A stretch of 64,000 nt of DNA, taken from the NCBI GenBank assembly GCA_026874595.1, contig CM049310.1, forward strand, positions 83,675,056-83,739,055. Direction: 5' to 3'. Origin of the DNA: Sipunculus nudus (lineage: Eukaryota > Annelida > Sipuncula > Golfingiida > Sipunculidae). The position numbers were made by a program, and so were the translations under genes. The notes beneath the pieces are model-generated. The model was not told the origin of the DNA and ran no database searches. It saw only the letters and a program-made list of their open reading frames with translations. Each line of letters opens with the position of its first letter. The stretch's first letter is position 1. Positions 42,298 through 53,879 of this stretch are shown here, piece after piece.

Positions 42298-42303
<6 letters not shown>

Positions 42304-42999
42304 CAACAGTTAAAATTAAACAGATGCACACTTGTATTTATGAGATTTGCTTCATGCACAGTGAAAAATGCAGCGCACAAGGGACCCACCATTAGATATA
42401 TTTTTGTATATGTATCTTGTATGCAGGTATTGTTCACTCTGTGAAGCACCGTGAGGTTCAGCTCAGTTTATGAGCAATCAAAGGGACCAGAGCACAAATA
42501 AATTATACTCCTGGTAACATGTCTTGTGTTATATTATTGGGTGTAGCTAATCATGCTGATTTGTGTTCAGCAGAAGAAATGTAAATTTTCAAATCATTCA
42601 GTTTGTAAGACATCTCTGCCACCCCTCTATTATTAGAGTGGACTAAATAGACTGCCCTTTGAGGACAGCCAACCAGAACGCTTGCAGCTCCCAAGGTAGA
42701 GTATAAGATGTATCACATGGTCTCTGATGCCCGCTAAGATAAGTGTGGCCCCTGTCCACTCACTGGTGGAAATGTAGGAGTCTAGGCGACATGCCTGAAA
42801 TTCTTAAGGTATATAGGAAGGTCATCATATCGTTCTAAGGGACTAAGTTTTAATCTACAAAAGAGGAAACCTTATTGAAGTACCCACAACGATTGGCTGG
42901 GCCTTTATTTATTACGCCCTGTTCAGGGACTGTAGTATGGTACTGGTATGTTTCCGCTTGTTTATAACAATCATTCCATCAGACAGGCTTTTTAGTTAA

Positions 43000-43568
43000 T
43001 AGCTCAGCTGACTGAAAGTCATCTGAGCTATAGCGATCACCCGTCGTCCGTCCATCCATTAACAGGGCACAAATTGTAACCACTGGATATGGAATCTTCT
43101 AACTTGACTTCCTGGGAGGTCCATGAAAATCTCCTTGGAAACCACAGGGGCTCGTAGGTAACCCCCCCCCCCCCCCCCGACCCCCAGAATAATAAAAAAA
43201 TTGATACAAAAGCTCAAGTATCTGATTAACTACAGCATTGATCACCGTGATTCTTTGCATCAATATTGATCATTGAGTGTTCAACAGTTCCTGCAAACTG
43301 TATTTTTTTCTCTGTTTGATATCTTCAAAGCTGTCATCTGTTAACAGGGCACAAATAGTAACCGCTGGACTTGGAATCTTCTAACGAGACATCTAGGGAG
43401 GTCCATGTAAAGTCTCTGCGGAAACTGTAGACTGGTTGCACCACCTGGATTTTATCTATTTTTTACGCATTTTTACCTTAATTTGGAGACCTTCACTCTG
43501 GGAGTAATGTGGCCCATTGTTCAATTTTCCCTGAATTTAGCTTAGCGTCATGGCCCTTGGACCACTAG
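43000..43568 (+). mobile_element. Helitron-like non-autonomous element, copy 1
   Basis: Starts with the hairpin TAGCTCAGCTGACTG ... GTCATCTGAGCTATAGCG, contains CGTCGTCCGTCC and repeated AACAGGGCACAAATNGTAACC modules, and ends ATGGCCCTTGGACCACTAG followed by T. A GC hairpin just before a CTAG end is the Helitron 3' signature. No helicase/Rep protein. Confidence 0.55.
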
Positions 43569-44418
43569 TTAAAGGGACCTATTTATATACCAGATATATA
43601 ATTAAATATTCATGAAATTTTGTGTATTCTGTGTAAAATATAACGGTATCTCACCGTATCTGTCTGTACCTCTTTCCTTATTTACTTTACCGAAACTGGT
43701 AAAATCTTGCACCTGGCGCGATCAGTGGCACAAATAAACAGCGCGCACGCCACCTGGTGGGCGTACTGCGCAACTTCACAATATAAGATTTTTCTAGCTT
43801 TCAACCGATGTTTTCTTCCATTTTTCTTCTTTCAAGTTTTTTTTCTCCGTGTTCGGGACACACATGGACTGTGTTTACTCGCATAGTCGTATCAACGTAT
43901 AAAACAGGTGAACTTGGAAACATTAAGAAAATGTGCCGGAATAGTTTTGGGAAACTTTTGGATTCAGCCAAAATGAGCTAATATTGTGATATAATACACG
44001 TATTGATGCAAATGAATATAAACCTTTATATTTTATTACGAATTTTACCCTTAAATGCCACGATCTTCGTCCTCGAGTAAAGTATTGCTTGACGTTATTA
44101 CCTGTAAATATTTACATGTATTTATATTAGGATTCCCTTTTTTCAGATGATTGTTTGGCACACTGAATTTTTAAAATCTCTCAGTGGACAGATCGTTTAC
44201 CGATTAAAGGTAATAAACAGTTTTGATTCACTCAGGCCGATTCACTTATTTGCTTTTCAGTATATAGAGATATTTTTTAAATAATAATAACATGAAAATC
44301 GGATAAGCAGGTCTACAAAAAGCCTCTGTTGTCGTTTGCTACCGTCTCCAGGGCCAAAATGAGCGCCTCCCTTGAATTTTGATACAGTCTTACGGGGCCT
44401 TTGTGTGTGTGTGTGTGT
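43569..44418. other. No gene recognised
   Basis: Includes a short CpG-bearing stretch (43690-43790) and a GT run next to the LTR edge. Confidence 0.5.
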
Positions 44419-45152
44419 TGTTACGGTCCCTTTTCACACCAAACAACTCAGGCCGAACCGTAACACATATGCTCAGACACGTTCTCTTCAAATGAATACG
44501 TAACCAAAATATGGGTGCAAAAACAGTACTATATTACTAGATTACAATATTTACATTCATACACAAATAATATAATAGTCAATACATAACGTAATTTATA
44601 ACCAAGTCTCTGACGAAAACCGAGTCTCTAAATAACGAACTGTAACGAAATACTTAACTGAATCCGGTATACGAGAAACTGAAGTCCATCATCAACACAT
44701 AATTCGGGCACACACAAAACTGAAGTCCTGTATTAATCCATGTGGCACCAAACAAACATAAAGTCTCTCCTCTTCCTAAATAATAAAGTTCATGGCGTGG
44801 TTTATGGCATTCCGTGGGCTTGGGGACCAAGAGCCCACGGTCACGGTCCCCGGGGATAACAGCAACGTGGCGTTGGCGAAGTCAATAGTCCCGCCTCGTA
44901 CTGCAGGCGAGTTCGTTTTATAGGCTTTCAACAATGGGTGAAAACCGCAGAAGTTTGTGGTTTTGCTTGAGAGAAACGATAGCGCCGGCAGAACTGCAAA
45001 ACCAGTACTGAATGGTCCAAGAATAGTTTTTATGTTTCGAAAAGCGCGTCAGTAGTCACTGATAGCGGGGAGGATCCATAAGCGTGGAAACGGGGGCGGC
45101 CACACCACTTCGTGGCGCCATCCTCCGATGTCCGGGTGACGTCCATGCAACA
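44419..45152 (-). repeat. 3' LTR of the Gypsy element
   Basis: 734 bp. On the minus strand it starts TGTTGCATGG and ends CGTAACA, giving the standard TG...CA edges with TGTT/AACA inverted ends. It is preceded directly by the polypurine tract and flanked on the far side by a (GT)n run. No second LTR is in the window. Confidence 0.78.
44915..44922 (-). promoter_or_regulatory. LTR TATA box
   Basis: Minus-strand TATAAAAC about 230 bp inside the LTR, the usual place for a U3 promoter. Confidence 0.5.
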
Positions 45153-45163
45153 CCCCCACCCTT
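45153..45163 (-). promoter_or_regulatory. Polypurine tract
   Basis: On the minus strand AAGGGTGGGGG immediately precedes the LTR start TGTT. This is the expected plus-strand primer site for retroviral-type replication and fixes the LTR boundary. Confidence 0.75.
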
Positions 45164-45396
45164 AAAAGAAAGAAGGTAAGGAGAGCAAAGCATTAGCACT
45201 GTATGACGAGTATATGAGTAGTTTGACATCTTAAGCATTAGTTTATGCTTCTTACAGCTAATTAATTATCATCATCACAAATAGTATAATCAGCAATATC
45301 TTAAGACATGTAATATATGTAATACAACTCTTCCAAACTCTTCCAAAGGACAAAACATGTCCGAGGCTATAACAAGAGTCAATCATCAGATCAAAA

Positions 45397-48300
45397 TTAA
45401 TGACGTCTCGATAACGTATCAGCGATTATGTTATCGGAGCCCTTGATGTGTTTGATAACTAGGTTAAACTCTGACAGGGCTAGACTCCATCTCATTAATC
45501 TGATTATTATTCTTCATCTTATGAAGAAATGTTATGGGATTATGATCTGTATAAACAGTTATATCATACGGCGTAGAGCCCAAATATACTTCAAAGTGCT
45601 GTAACGCCATCAATAGTGACAGAGTTTCCTTTTCAATAGTAGAATAATTCTTTTGATGAGGTAAAAATTTCTTTGAATAGTAGCAAACCGGATGACTTAT
45701 GTTAAAGTCATCGTCTTGGATGAGCACAGCGCCTACACCGCAATCGCTGGCATCCGTCATGAGAGAAAACGGTTTATCAAAATTTGGAGCCTGTAACACA
45801 GGTGCACTTTGTAATATAGCTTTGGCTCTTTCAAAAGCATTTTGACAGTTTTTATTCCAATGGAATTTTCTGTCCTTTTTCAATAGGTCCGTTAACGGAT
45901 TTACAACTTCTGCAAAGTTTTGACAAAATTTCCTGTAATACCCAGTCATTCCTAAGAATCGCATTAGTTCCTTGCGATTAGTAGGAACTGGAAATTCTAC
46001 GATAGCAGATACTTTACTGGCAATTGGTTTTACACAACCTTGACCTACTTCGTGCCCTAAATATGTTACAGTTGCACGACAAAAATCACTCTTGGCAAGA
46101 TTAACTGTCAATCCTGCTTTTTTCAGTCTCTCAAAGAGTTCTACCAAACTTTGTTTATGATCTTCCCATATGTGATTGTATACAACAACATCATCAATAT
46201 AGCAAGTACAGTTATCTAAGCCAGATAATACACAATTCATAAGTCTCATGAAGCAGGCTGGCGCATTTTTCATTCCGAAGGGCATAACTTTGTACTGGAA
46301 CAAACCGTTTGGCGTTACAAACGCAGATATTTGCTTAGCCCGTTCGGTAAGAGGTACCTGCCAATAACCTTTCAACAGATCTAACTTGCTAATATACGTA
46401 GCAGATCCAATCTTATCAATGCAATCTTCCACTCTGGGCAAAGGGTAAGTATCTGTTATTGTTACAGTGTTAACTTTTCGATAGTCTGTACAAAATCTGT
46501 AGGTCATATCAGGCTTCTTTATCAACAAACATGGGGAACTCCAGGCACTACTGCTGTTTTCAATAATATCATTCTCTATCATATACTTGATTTCATTCTT
46601 TATGGCTTGTAACTTTTGGGGACCAGCTCTATATGGTGCCTGTTTAATAGGGGAAGCATCTCCTACGTCTACATCATGCTGTAGTACATTAGTTCTACTG
46701 GGGACATCAGGAAATAAAGAGTCATAATTTAGCAGGATTTCCTTCAACTCTGATAACTGATCGAAATCCAAATGTGACAATTTCTGATCTAAATTATTTA
46801 AAATATCAGAGTTGTTCAGTTTTACAGGATGTTCAGTTTTCTTCATGAGAACATCCTCGGCATTCTTTTCAGTTTCTTTAATGAGTACCAAATTTGTTTG
46901 GGGAGGACTAGATTGACATGTTTCTGCTGATCTGTCATGATATTCTTTCAACATATTTATATGACAAAGTTGATGCGACTTTCTACGATCAGGAGTATCA
47001 ATCACATAATTCAAATCTGATTTCTTCTCAACAACTTTGTATGGTCCAGAGTATTTTGCTTGCAGGGGATGTCCTGGAATTGGGAATAATACCAGAACTT
47101 TATCACCAGGTTTAAATTCTCTTTTTGTCGTCTTTTTGTCATACCATACTTTCATTTTGTTTTGGGCTTTCTTTAAATGTTCTTGGGCGATTTCATTTGC
47201 CCTACTTAATTTCTCCTTGAATTCCTGAACATATTTTAACAAGCTACTTTGAGAACTGTTTTCGATCCAAGTGTCTTTTAACACCGCCAGGGGGCCTCTT
47301 ACACAGTGCCCATACACTAATTCAAAAGGGCTAAACCCTAAGCTTTCTTGCACTGCTTCTCGGGCTGCAAATATCAAAAAGGGTAAACCCTCATCCCACT
47401 GGTTCCCAGTGTCAAGACAATAAGCTCTAATCATGTTTTTGAGAGTTTGATGAAATCGCTCTAGAGCACCTTGACTCTCAGGATGGTAGGCACTGGATTT
47501 GTAGTGTTTTATGCCTAGCTCTTCCATAACCTGGGCAAATATATTTGACATGAAATTTGAACCTTGATCCGTTTGTATTGTTCTTGGTAAGCCAAAAGTA
47601 GTAAAAAATTTAACCAGAGCTTCAACAATTTTCTTTGCAGATATAGTTCTAAGAGGAATTGCTTCTGGAAATCTAGTTGCAGTACACATGATTGTTAGAA
47701 CATATTCATTGCCATGTTTAGTTTTTCTTAGCGGTCCTACACAGTCAAGTATTACTGATTCAAACGCATCATGTGTTGCTGGTATGGGCGAGAGTGGCGC
47801 AGGACTAATTTGGTGGGTTGGTTTTCCAATCATTTGACACACATGACAAGTTTTACAGTATTTCGCCACGTCTCGTTTTAACTTGGGCCAATAGAAGTGT
47901 TGGAGAATTTTGTGTTTGGTTTTCCTGACACCCAAATGTCCTGCCATAGGATGATCATGTGCAAGTTTTAAGATTTCTGGGCGATACTCGGGGGGAACTA
48001 CAATTTGATAAAGAGTATTCCACGTTTCGTCCGCTGGTGTGGTGGGAGGTCTATATTTTCTGACTAGTACATCATTCTGTAAGGTGAAACAAGTTGGAAC
48101 TTTATCTGCTTCCTCTTTAGTCAAGGCATTTTCTCTAAGGGAGGCAATATCAGGATCTTTCTTTTGCATTTCTATCAAATCATCAGTTTTCATGCTAACT
48201 TCTACATTCTTTACACTCCTATCCTTCTTTAACTGTTCATGCCCATTTTGATCAGGCGATTTCACGCCGTTTGTACTCCTTTGGAGATTTCTATTCAGGG

Positions 48301-48745
48301 TCTGTTTGCCCTGTACTACATTTGTAGTCGAGTCCTTTGGACTGGGTGTGCCACTTGGGTCACATACGGGCGATTTAATATTTACTCGCGTAACGGGCTT
48401 TAAGCCACTGACGTCATCGTTAGAATGCGCCATAAAGGTTTGCGAGAGGTCAAGTACAGAACTCTCTGGTTTCAGACTTGCCTTTTTACTCATCGCTCGA
48501 GTCACTACACAGCCTGGAAATACGCCCGGAAACTCCTGCTGGAGCAGGTCTGTGTCCCTATCAGTGCTCGGCAATTTTGTCATTCTGGGATCAATTTTCA
48601 CTCTGTCACCAGCTAAATCGTTGCCTAGGAGGAGCGAAACGCCCTCTACTGGCAACTTTGAACAAACTCCTACAGTTACAAATTCAGAGACTAAATCAGA
48701 TTCTAGTTTCACTCTGTGTAATGGAACTTCTAAAAATTCCGAATT
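45397..48745 (-). pseudogene. pol: Gypsy pol (PR end - INT - RT - RH), frameshifted
   Basis: The long frame 48712-45464 has 1082 codons. The protease tail (SLLLGNDLAG, near residue 30) is followed by a linker; by integrase His254/His259/Cys286/Cys289 and catalytic Asp323, Asp382, Glu418 (exact D-x35-E); by a GPYKV module about 556; by RT about 690-890 with LDLLKGYWQ and YIDD (838-841); and by RNase H with TDAS (Asp987) and TDHNP (Asp1056). Near 45495 an indel shifts the frame, so the long frame ends early at 45464. The RNase H end continues in another frame to a stop at 45397, giving the DTLSRR-type terminus. Homology continues upstream of residue 1 to about 48745. Apart from truncation and this indel the catalytic residues look intact, so the copy is fairly young. 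Confidence 0.88.
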
Positions 48746-49017
48746 AACATATATATATATTGATTCAGCATTGTTAATGTTTCTGGAAGGGATGATGTAA
48801 TAGGATCTGCCTTATATGTTTCCTTCCTGGCTAAGAATGTATACCGTGGCTTCTCTGTTTTCTCCAGAAAGGTGACCCCTCCTTAGGTAATGAGATGTTG
48901 AAGAACGTGGGGACATTGACCCTTAGAGGTAACAGTCCCCCCCCCCCTTCCCCTCAACGTTGATATAAACAAAACAAGCAGCCTGTGTGCAGTGATATCC
49001 ACGTTTCCTGGCCTATT

Positions 49018-49150
49018 TTTAGCTCAGCTGACTATAAGTCATCTGAGCTATAGTCGTGGTCCATTGTCCTCCGTCGTCCGTCCGTCTGTCCGTAAATGTG
49101 GCACGTTTTGAAACCGTAAGATCTAGGAATCCAAAATTCAGCATAATGTT
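49018..49150 (+). mobile_element. Helitron-like element, 5' end only
   Basis: TTTTTAGCTCAGCTGACTATAAGTCATCTGAGCTATAG and CGTCGTCCGTCCGTC as in the other copies. The body then differs. It directly follows the 3' end of dispersed repeat R1. Confidence 0.45.
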
Positions 49151-50590
49151 AGATGTCCCCAAGATCTCCTACCAAGCCGAAAACTGGGTCTTTGCGACTT
49201 CGTTCCTTTGAGAAATTAAGGATAAACCTCAATTTTTTATTAAAAACCTATTTTCCCACTTCAGGACTGCCTAATATCAAAACCACTCATATGTTTTTCC
49301 TCATATTTACCATAAATATTCCTCTATATAGTTTCTATGTACATGCCAGAAATTAAGTCTGTTAAGTATAAATTCTTTAAGTTATGGGCCCAAACATAAT
49401 GGACTTTGTAAAAAATCAGGAAAAATATTTACTCACTTAACATGAAAAATTTTGAAACTAGAGTCTATTTTCCCAAGTATATAACTATGTTTAATTAAGA
49501 TTCAATTTTTTACCCAAAATTAGATCTGAATTTTGTAAATTTTTTAAGTTATTCGCATAAAAATAAAATCAGTACCTTAAATTTTGCCCAACTTTGACCA
49601 TGGCACGTTTTTTTTCTGTTAGTACCATTGATTTAATTTTCACAGCATGTAAAAATAAATATTTAATTTGTTTAAATCTGAAAGTTGAAAATAAAAGCTT
49701 GAAAATTAGGCTAGTTGTTGATTTTTTCTTGAGGCTCTGTTGTAGTCATTTGCTTTGATTACAGATTACAGATGCAGGGTCCCACTCCAGGTCAATGGAA
49801 GTCAGCTATGCTAGGGTTTCTGATTTGTTACAGTCACTTGGGGAGATCCCCTGCTGTGACAGGTGTACAGTTATTCTCATATCACCATCCCAATCACCCC
49901 CCCTTCCCCCCCAACCAAGTGTTATGCAGTAATTGTTATTGTTTTCACTGTATCTCCTTCATTGTAATGCTGTTTCCACTCCGATATGCAAAAACTTTCC
50001 TTGAAAAGGTAATTCAAGGTGTAATCCAGAAGATGCAATGTTGTGTAATGTGGCATTTTTAAAGAAATCAATTTTCTTTTAAATGATTTTAACAAATATA
50101 ATTGAACCCATCAGTATGCTTATATTTATAAAATATGAAGCACATTATGGATAAATAAAGACACATTTAAAAATTGTGAAATCTAAATCAAGTATTATTT
50201 TAAGATATTTATTGTTTTGCAGATTTAAAAGATATATTTTTGTGGTAAAAAATAAATAAACATTTGTATGCATGATGTGGTGTTATCTGACAAGATTGAG
50301 ATTTATGATGATGCAGTTAAGAATTATGAATCAACGTTTATATTCGGATATATATGTTATATTGGAAATGTATAGAAATATAAACTTATAATAAAAAAAT
50401 TGATGTAATAAAAAAATGAGGATTTAATACAAACATTTGTTCATTATTTTCCTGCCTCAGCAGAATTTGAGATCAGGCTTTGTTTGCCCTGTTTTATGTT
50501 GTTAATCAGTTATATTTCAACTGTATAAATTTCATTTTAAAAAATACATTTATATTTAATAATATATATTATACAAAAAATAGATTCAAT
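49151..50590. other. Repeat-like and AT-rich, no gene recognised
   Basis: The start continues the CGTCCGTCC-type element body; the rest has only chance frames and a C-rich tract near 49895-49915. Confidence 0.45.
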
Positions 50591-50597
50591 TGAACAA

Positions 50598-50790
50598 ATG
50601 TGTAAACTACTGAAATGTCAACAGTTAATCAAAAAGCCAACTAATGATCATGGTAATATTACAGATCATTTGTTCACAAACTGCTCACATGCTTCAATTT
50701 CAACATTAGGAAACACATGGTTAGGTCACAAAATATTATTTGCAACAATTTCTTGCTCATCAATACAAACCAATCATATAAACCAATCAT
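50598..50790 (+). pseudogene. LINE-type endonuclease (EEP) relic
   Basis: The translated stretch MCKLLKCQQLIKKPTNDHGN followed by ITDHLFTNCS and GNTWLGHKILFATI resembles the C-terminal part of the apurinic-type endonuclease of non-LTR elements (pattern QLI-x-PT-x4-G-x-LDH ... SDH). The catalytic SDH is degraded to LGH. No start region or reverse transcriptase is attached. Moderate confidence, from motif pattern only. Confidence 0.45.
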
Positions 50791-51034
50791 GGCCTTTATT
50801 ACCTCTTCCTCTTACACAGCATCTCCATTTGATATTATTTTAGATTTTTACCTTCAAGGTCAACTTCAGCTGAGCATAGTGACCCATAGGTCCCTTGTTA
50901 TTAAAGCTCCAAGGGATGACCTTTAGTTGATAAAGGTCAGCTAGGTGATCGGGCCCCTTTAAAAGATGAGCAGTGATGTGAGCATCGCTTTTATGCAAAC
51001 TTAGGGATTATTATGTTCAGCTGTTAGTGTATGT

Positions 51035-51432
51035 TAAAGCCAGCTATTCATTTACCTTTTCTGTAGAATTTATGGGATTTCTGACTTACTCTTCGTATAT
51101 ATTAATAACCTGTAGGTAATTCCTTACAGGTAAAGTTCTTATAACGCCCGTATGACTGACGTATGAGCTTGTTTAACTACAACTATATATATATATTTAT
51201 ATATTAGTAAACAATCATGAAACCTACTGTCGTTGGTCACTTAATTGCGGTTACTAGCTGCAGTAAAATCTCTGCAACGCAATGGTTTGTCAAAATTGGC
51301 GCCTGGTATCCTTGTGGTTTGTGTTTCGCGGACCCCCAACAAAACAAACAGCGTTTATGGTCTATTTTTAGCGAAGCTGTGATTAATATATGCGATGGCG
51401 CAGCGTAGTCCGTCCGCCGTACGTTAACCCAT
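51035..51432 (+). repeat. R1 copy joined to a CCGTCCG-type element
   Basis: TTTACCTTTTCTGTAGAATT and GGGATTTCTGACTTACTC match R1, broken by an ATATAT stretch. It then runs into CTATTTTTAGCGAAGCTGTG and AGTCCGTCCGCCGTACG, the start of the tandem-module repeat that follows. Confidence 0.42.
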
Positions 51433-53760
51433 GCTATCTCAATAACTGCAGGAGCTAGCATCACCAATTTGTATGCAAAAAAAAGTCATCTAAAAAACTA
51501 TTGGATTTTGCTTTTCTCTTTTTTAACTTTCTACATTTACTTAGATTTTATAAAAAAAGCTAAAATAAACTTTTATAAATCTTCTCCGAAAATTTCCTGC
51601 GAAATTATTCAATATTTCACAGAAATAATCTCAGAAACAATCTCTCTCAAGTTTTTATCGAATGTGTGGTTCCAGTTCGTTGAATTTTGCAGAGTTACAG
51701 TAAGCTGAAATTAGTCATTTGGCCAAAAAAGGATACTATAATTACAATATCAGAAAACGGCTGAAGCTATCATCACAAATTTTATGCAAATGTTGGTGAC
51801 TCATATTTGAAATTGAGGTATTGGTGACGCCATCATTATCGACCTTTTTCTTAAGAGGGTCATCAGTTATCAGTACATTAACCCATGATTTCTCAGGAAT
51901 AGCGGGAGCTAGCATCCCCAAATTTTGTGCAAAAATTTGTCACATATCAAATGTGGGATTGAGCTGTTTGTGGCACCACCTGCATTAACTTACATTTTAC
52001 GGAAGAAAAGCGATAAAAGCTTTGAAATCTTCTCCTCTAAAATCTTTCAGCCTTTTTGTTCAAAATTTCACAGAAATGATTCCAGAGATGAGCTCTCTAA
52101 AATGTGTTCACATGGTTAGGGTTTAATGAAATTTGGCAGAGTTACAGGCATGGGAACTTAGTTATTTGGCCACGAAAGCATACTGACATAACCATCTAAG
52201 AAACGACAGGAGCTAGCATCACCAAATTTTGTACAAATGTTTGTTACATGATTCATATTTGAAATTGCAGTTTTTGCGGAGCCACCTACATCGACCAGTT
52301 TTTACGGACAAAACTTCATAATTTTAGCCTTTTCAGCTTTTAAATGTTTCATGATAAAATGATAAAACTGTCAAACTTAATCGTTAAATTTTTCACAAGA
52401 ATTATCCGCAGGTAGAGTTCTTTTAATTGTAAAAGAATAAATTTGGTTCGTAGATTTTTTGGTAGAGTTATAGAAAGCTGAAGTTGGTCTTGTGGCCATT
52501 AGTAAGCCTATTTCAAACCGAAGACTGCAAAAGTCTTCCTCTGCAAAACTGTAATTTCAACTTCTGTAACCTTGCACAAAAATGATTATTAGGAGGCCTT
52601 TGTTCAAGTTTACTTAAATGATTGTTGGAAGAAATATTGGAGCTTTAACAATGAAAGGACTATATCTTTTATAATTCTGAACATTTTGTTAAAAATCTTT
52701 TGGATATGTCAGCTTGAAAAAAGCAATGTAGCCAAAATCTTTCAGTATGTGTAAGTAGATTTACCAACAGGCCAAGATTGTGTCTGTATCTATAAATAGC
52801 TTGGCAGACTGCCAAGTATTTCAGATTTGGCAACAGGCCAATGGTCAGTCTGGATCTATTTATAGCTTTGGCAGACCGCTAACTGTATCAGATTATGCAA
52901 CAGGTCAAGAGTTAACTCAGTGCAGCCAGGTTCAGGTCAAAAGTTCACTCAGTGCATTCAGGTGCAGATCAAGAGTTCTCTTAGTGCCGTAGCTGCAGCA
53001 AGCAATTTGTTCCGGTTCACCCGGGGCAACTGCCTTTCCAACCTTAGCCTGGTCAGCCAAGTGCACCTGACTAAGTAGAAGTTTGATGTATTCGCTTGAT
53101 ATTTTGACCTGTCCATGCGTCTTTGATAGCTTTCTCGTGCACAAGATTGGTGTTGCCACCTACAGTGACTTCTGCACAGTGTATGTACCTGCTTATTTCT
53201 CAGGAGGGATTTGATATATCAGCCTGAAATTGTGTATATTTATACATATCGGATAGCTTCATCGTATACAAGACTGTCGGCGCCACCTACAATAATTTTT
53301 GCACAATGTATGTCCCTGCTTATTTTTTAGGAGGGGGTCAATATATCACCCTGTAATTGGGCATATGTACACATTTTAGATAGCTTCGTCGTATGCAGGG
53401 CAGGTGGCGCAACCTTCAATAACTTTTGCAGTGTATGCTCCTGCTTATTCCTCATGAGTGAATTGACATATCAACCTGAAATTATATATGTCGATACATC
53501 TCGAATAGCTTTGTTGTATGCAAGACTAGTGTCCCACCTACAGTTGTTTCATACATCTTTATACATAGCGGAAGAGTAGTTTGAAGTACATGTATCTGCC
53601 CGAAATGTTGATGGCTTTCTCGTACACAAGACTGGTGGTGCCACCTACAATCATTTTTGTGATGTAATTGGTGCATTTATTCGGGTTCAAAATGTTCAGT
53701 GATTGCATTGTACATATAAATATCACACTTGTACTTGAAAAGTATAGGTGCAGCATGGAA
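51433..53760. repeat. Modular repeat block (GGAGCTAGCATCACC modules, then about 120-140-bp modules)
   Basis: Three modules start near 51450, 51905 and 52210 with GCAGGAGCTAGCATCACCAA-type sequence, each followed by TTTGT-x-CAAA and GGCACCACCTGCATT-like blocks. A CAACAGGCCAA/CTATTTATAGC pair follows at 52770-52890. From 53150 to 53660 about four modules carry GCCACCTACA, GTATGTACCTGCTTATT and TGATATATCAGCCTGAAATT-like blocks. No credible coding frame. Confidence 0.55.
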
Positions 53761-53879
53761 GCATTATACTTGATGTATATCCCGATGCAAAGGTTCGCAT
53801 TAAGCCTGTAGGCCTTGTTTATAAAAGGGTTAAAGGATGAATTTAAGTTAATAAACCTCAGATATCGGAATAGACCACT

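Larger units (their letters stand above)
40601..42999. other. No gene recognised apart from MITE 5 and a TA tract
   Basis: AT-rich sequence without coding signal. Confidence 0.5.
44419..48745 (-). mobile_element. 5'-truncated Gmr1-like Ty3/Gypsy LTR retrotransposon
   Basis: Minus-strand element. From its upstream side: end of an aspartic protease, integrase with HHCC zinc finger and DDE core, GPY/F module, reverse transcriptase, RNase H, polypurine tract, 3' LTR. Integrase before RT is unlike usual Gypsy (PR-RT-RH-INT) and matches the Gmr1-like lineage, while RT and integrase sequences are Gypsy-type. Gag, the protease active site, primer-binding site and 5' LTR are absent. The left break is near an (AT)n tract at about 48745-48760. 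The copy cannot be autonomous as it stands. Confidence 0.88.

Noticed and set aside
48306-48800. 164-codon + frame
   Set aside because: Complement of the Gypsy pol linker; the minus frame carries all recognisable motifs.
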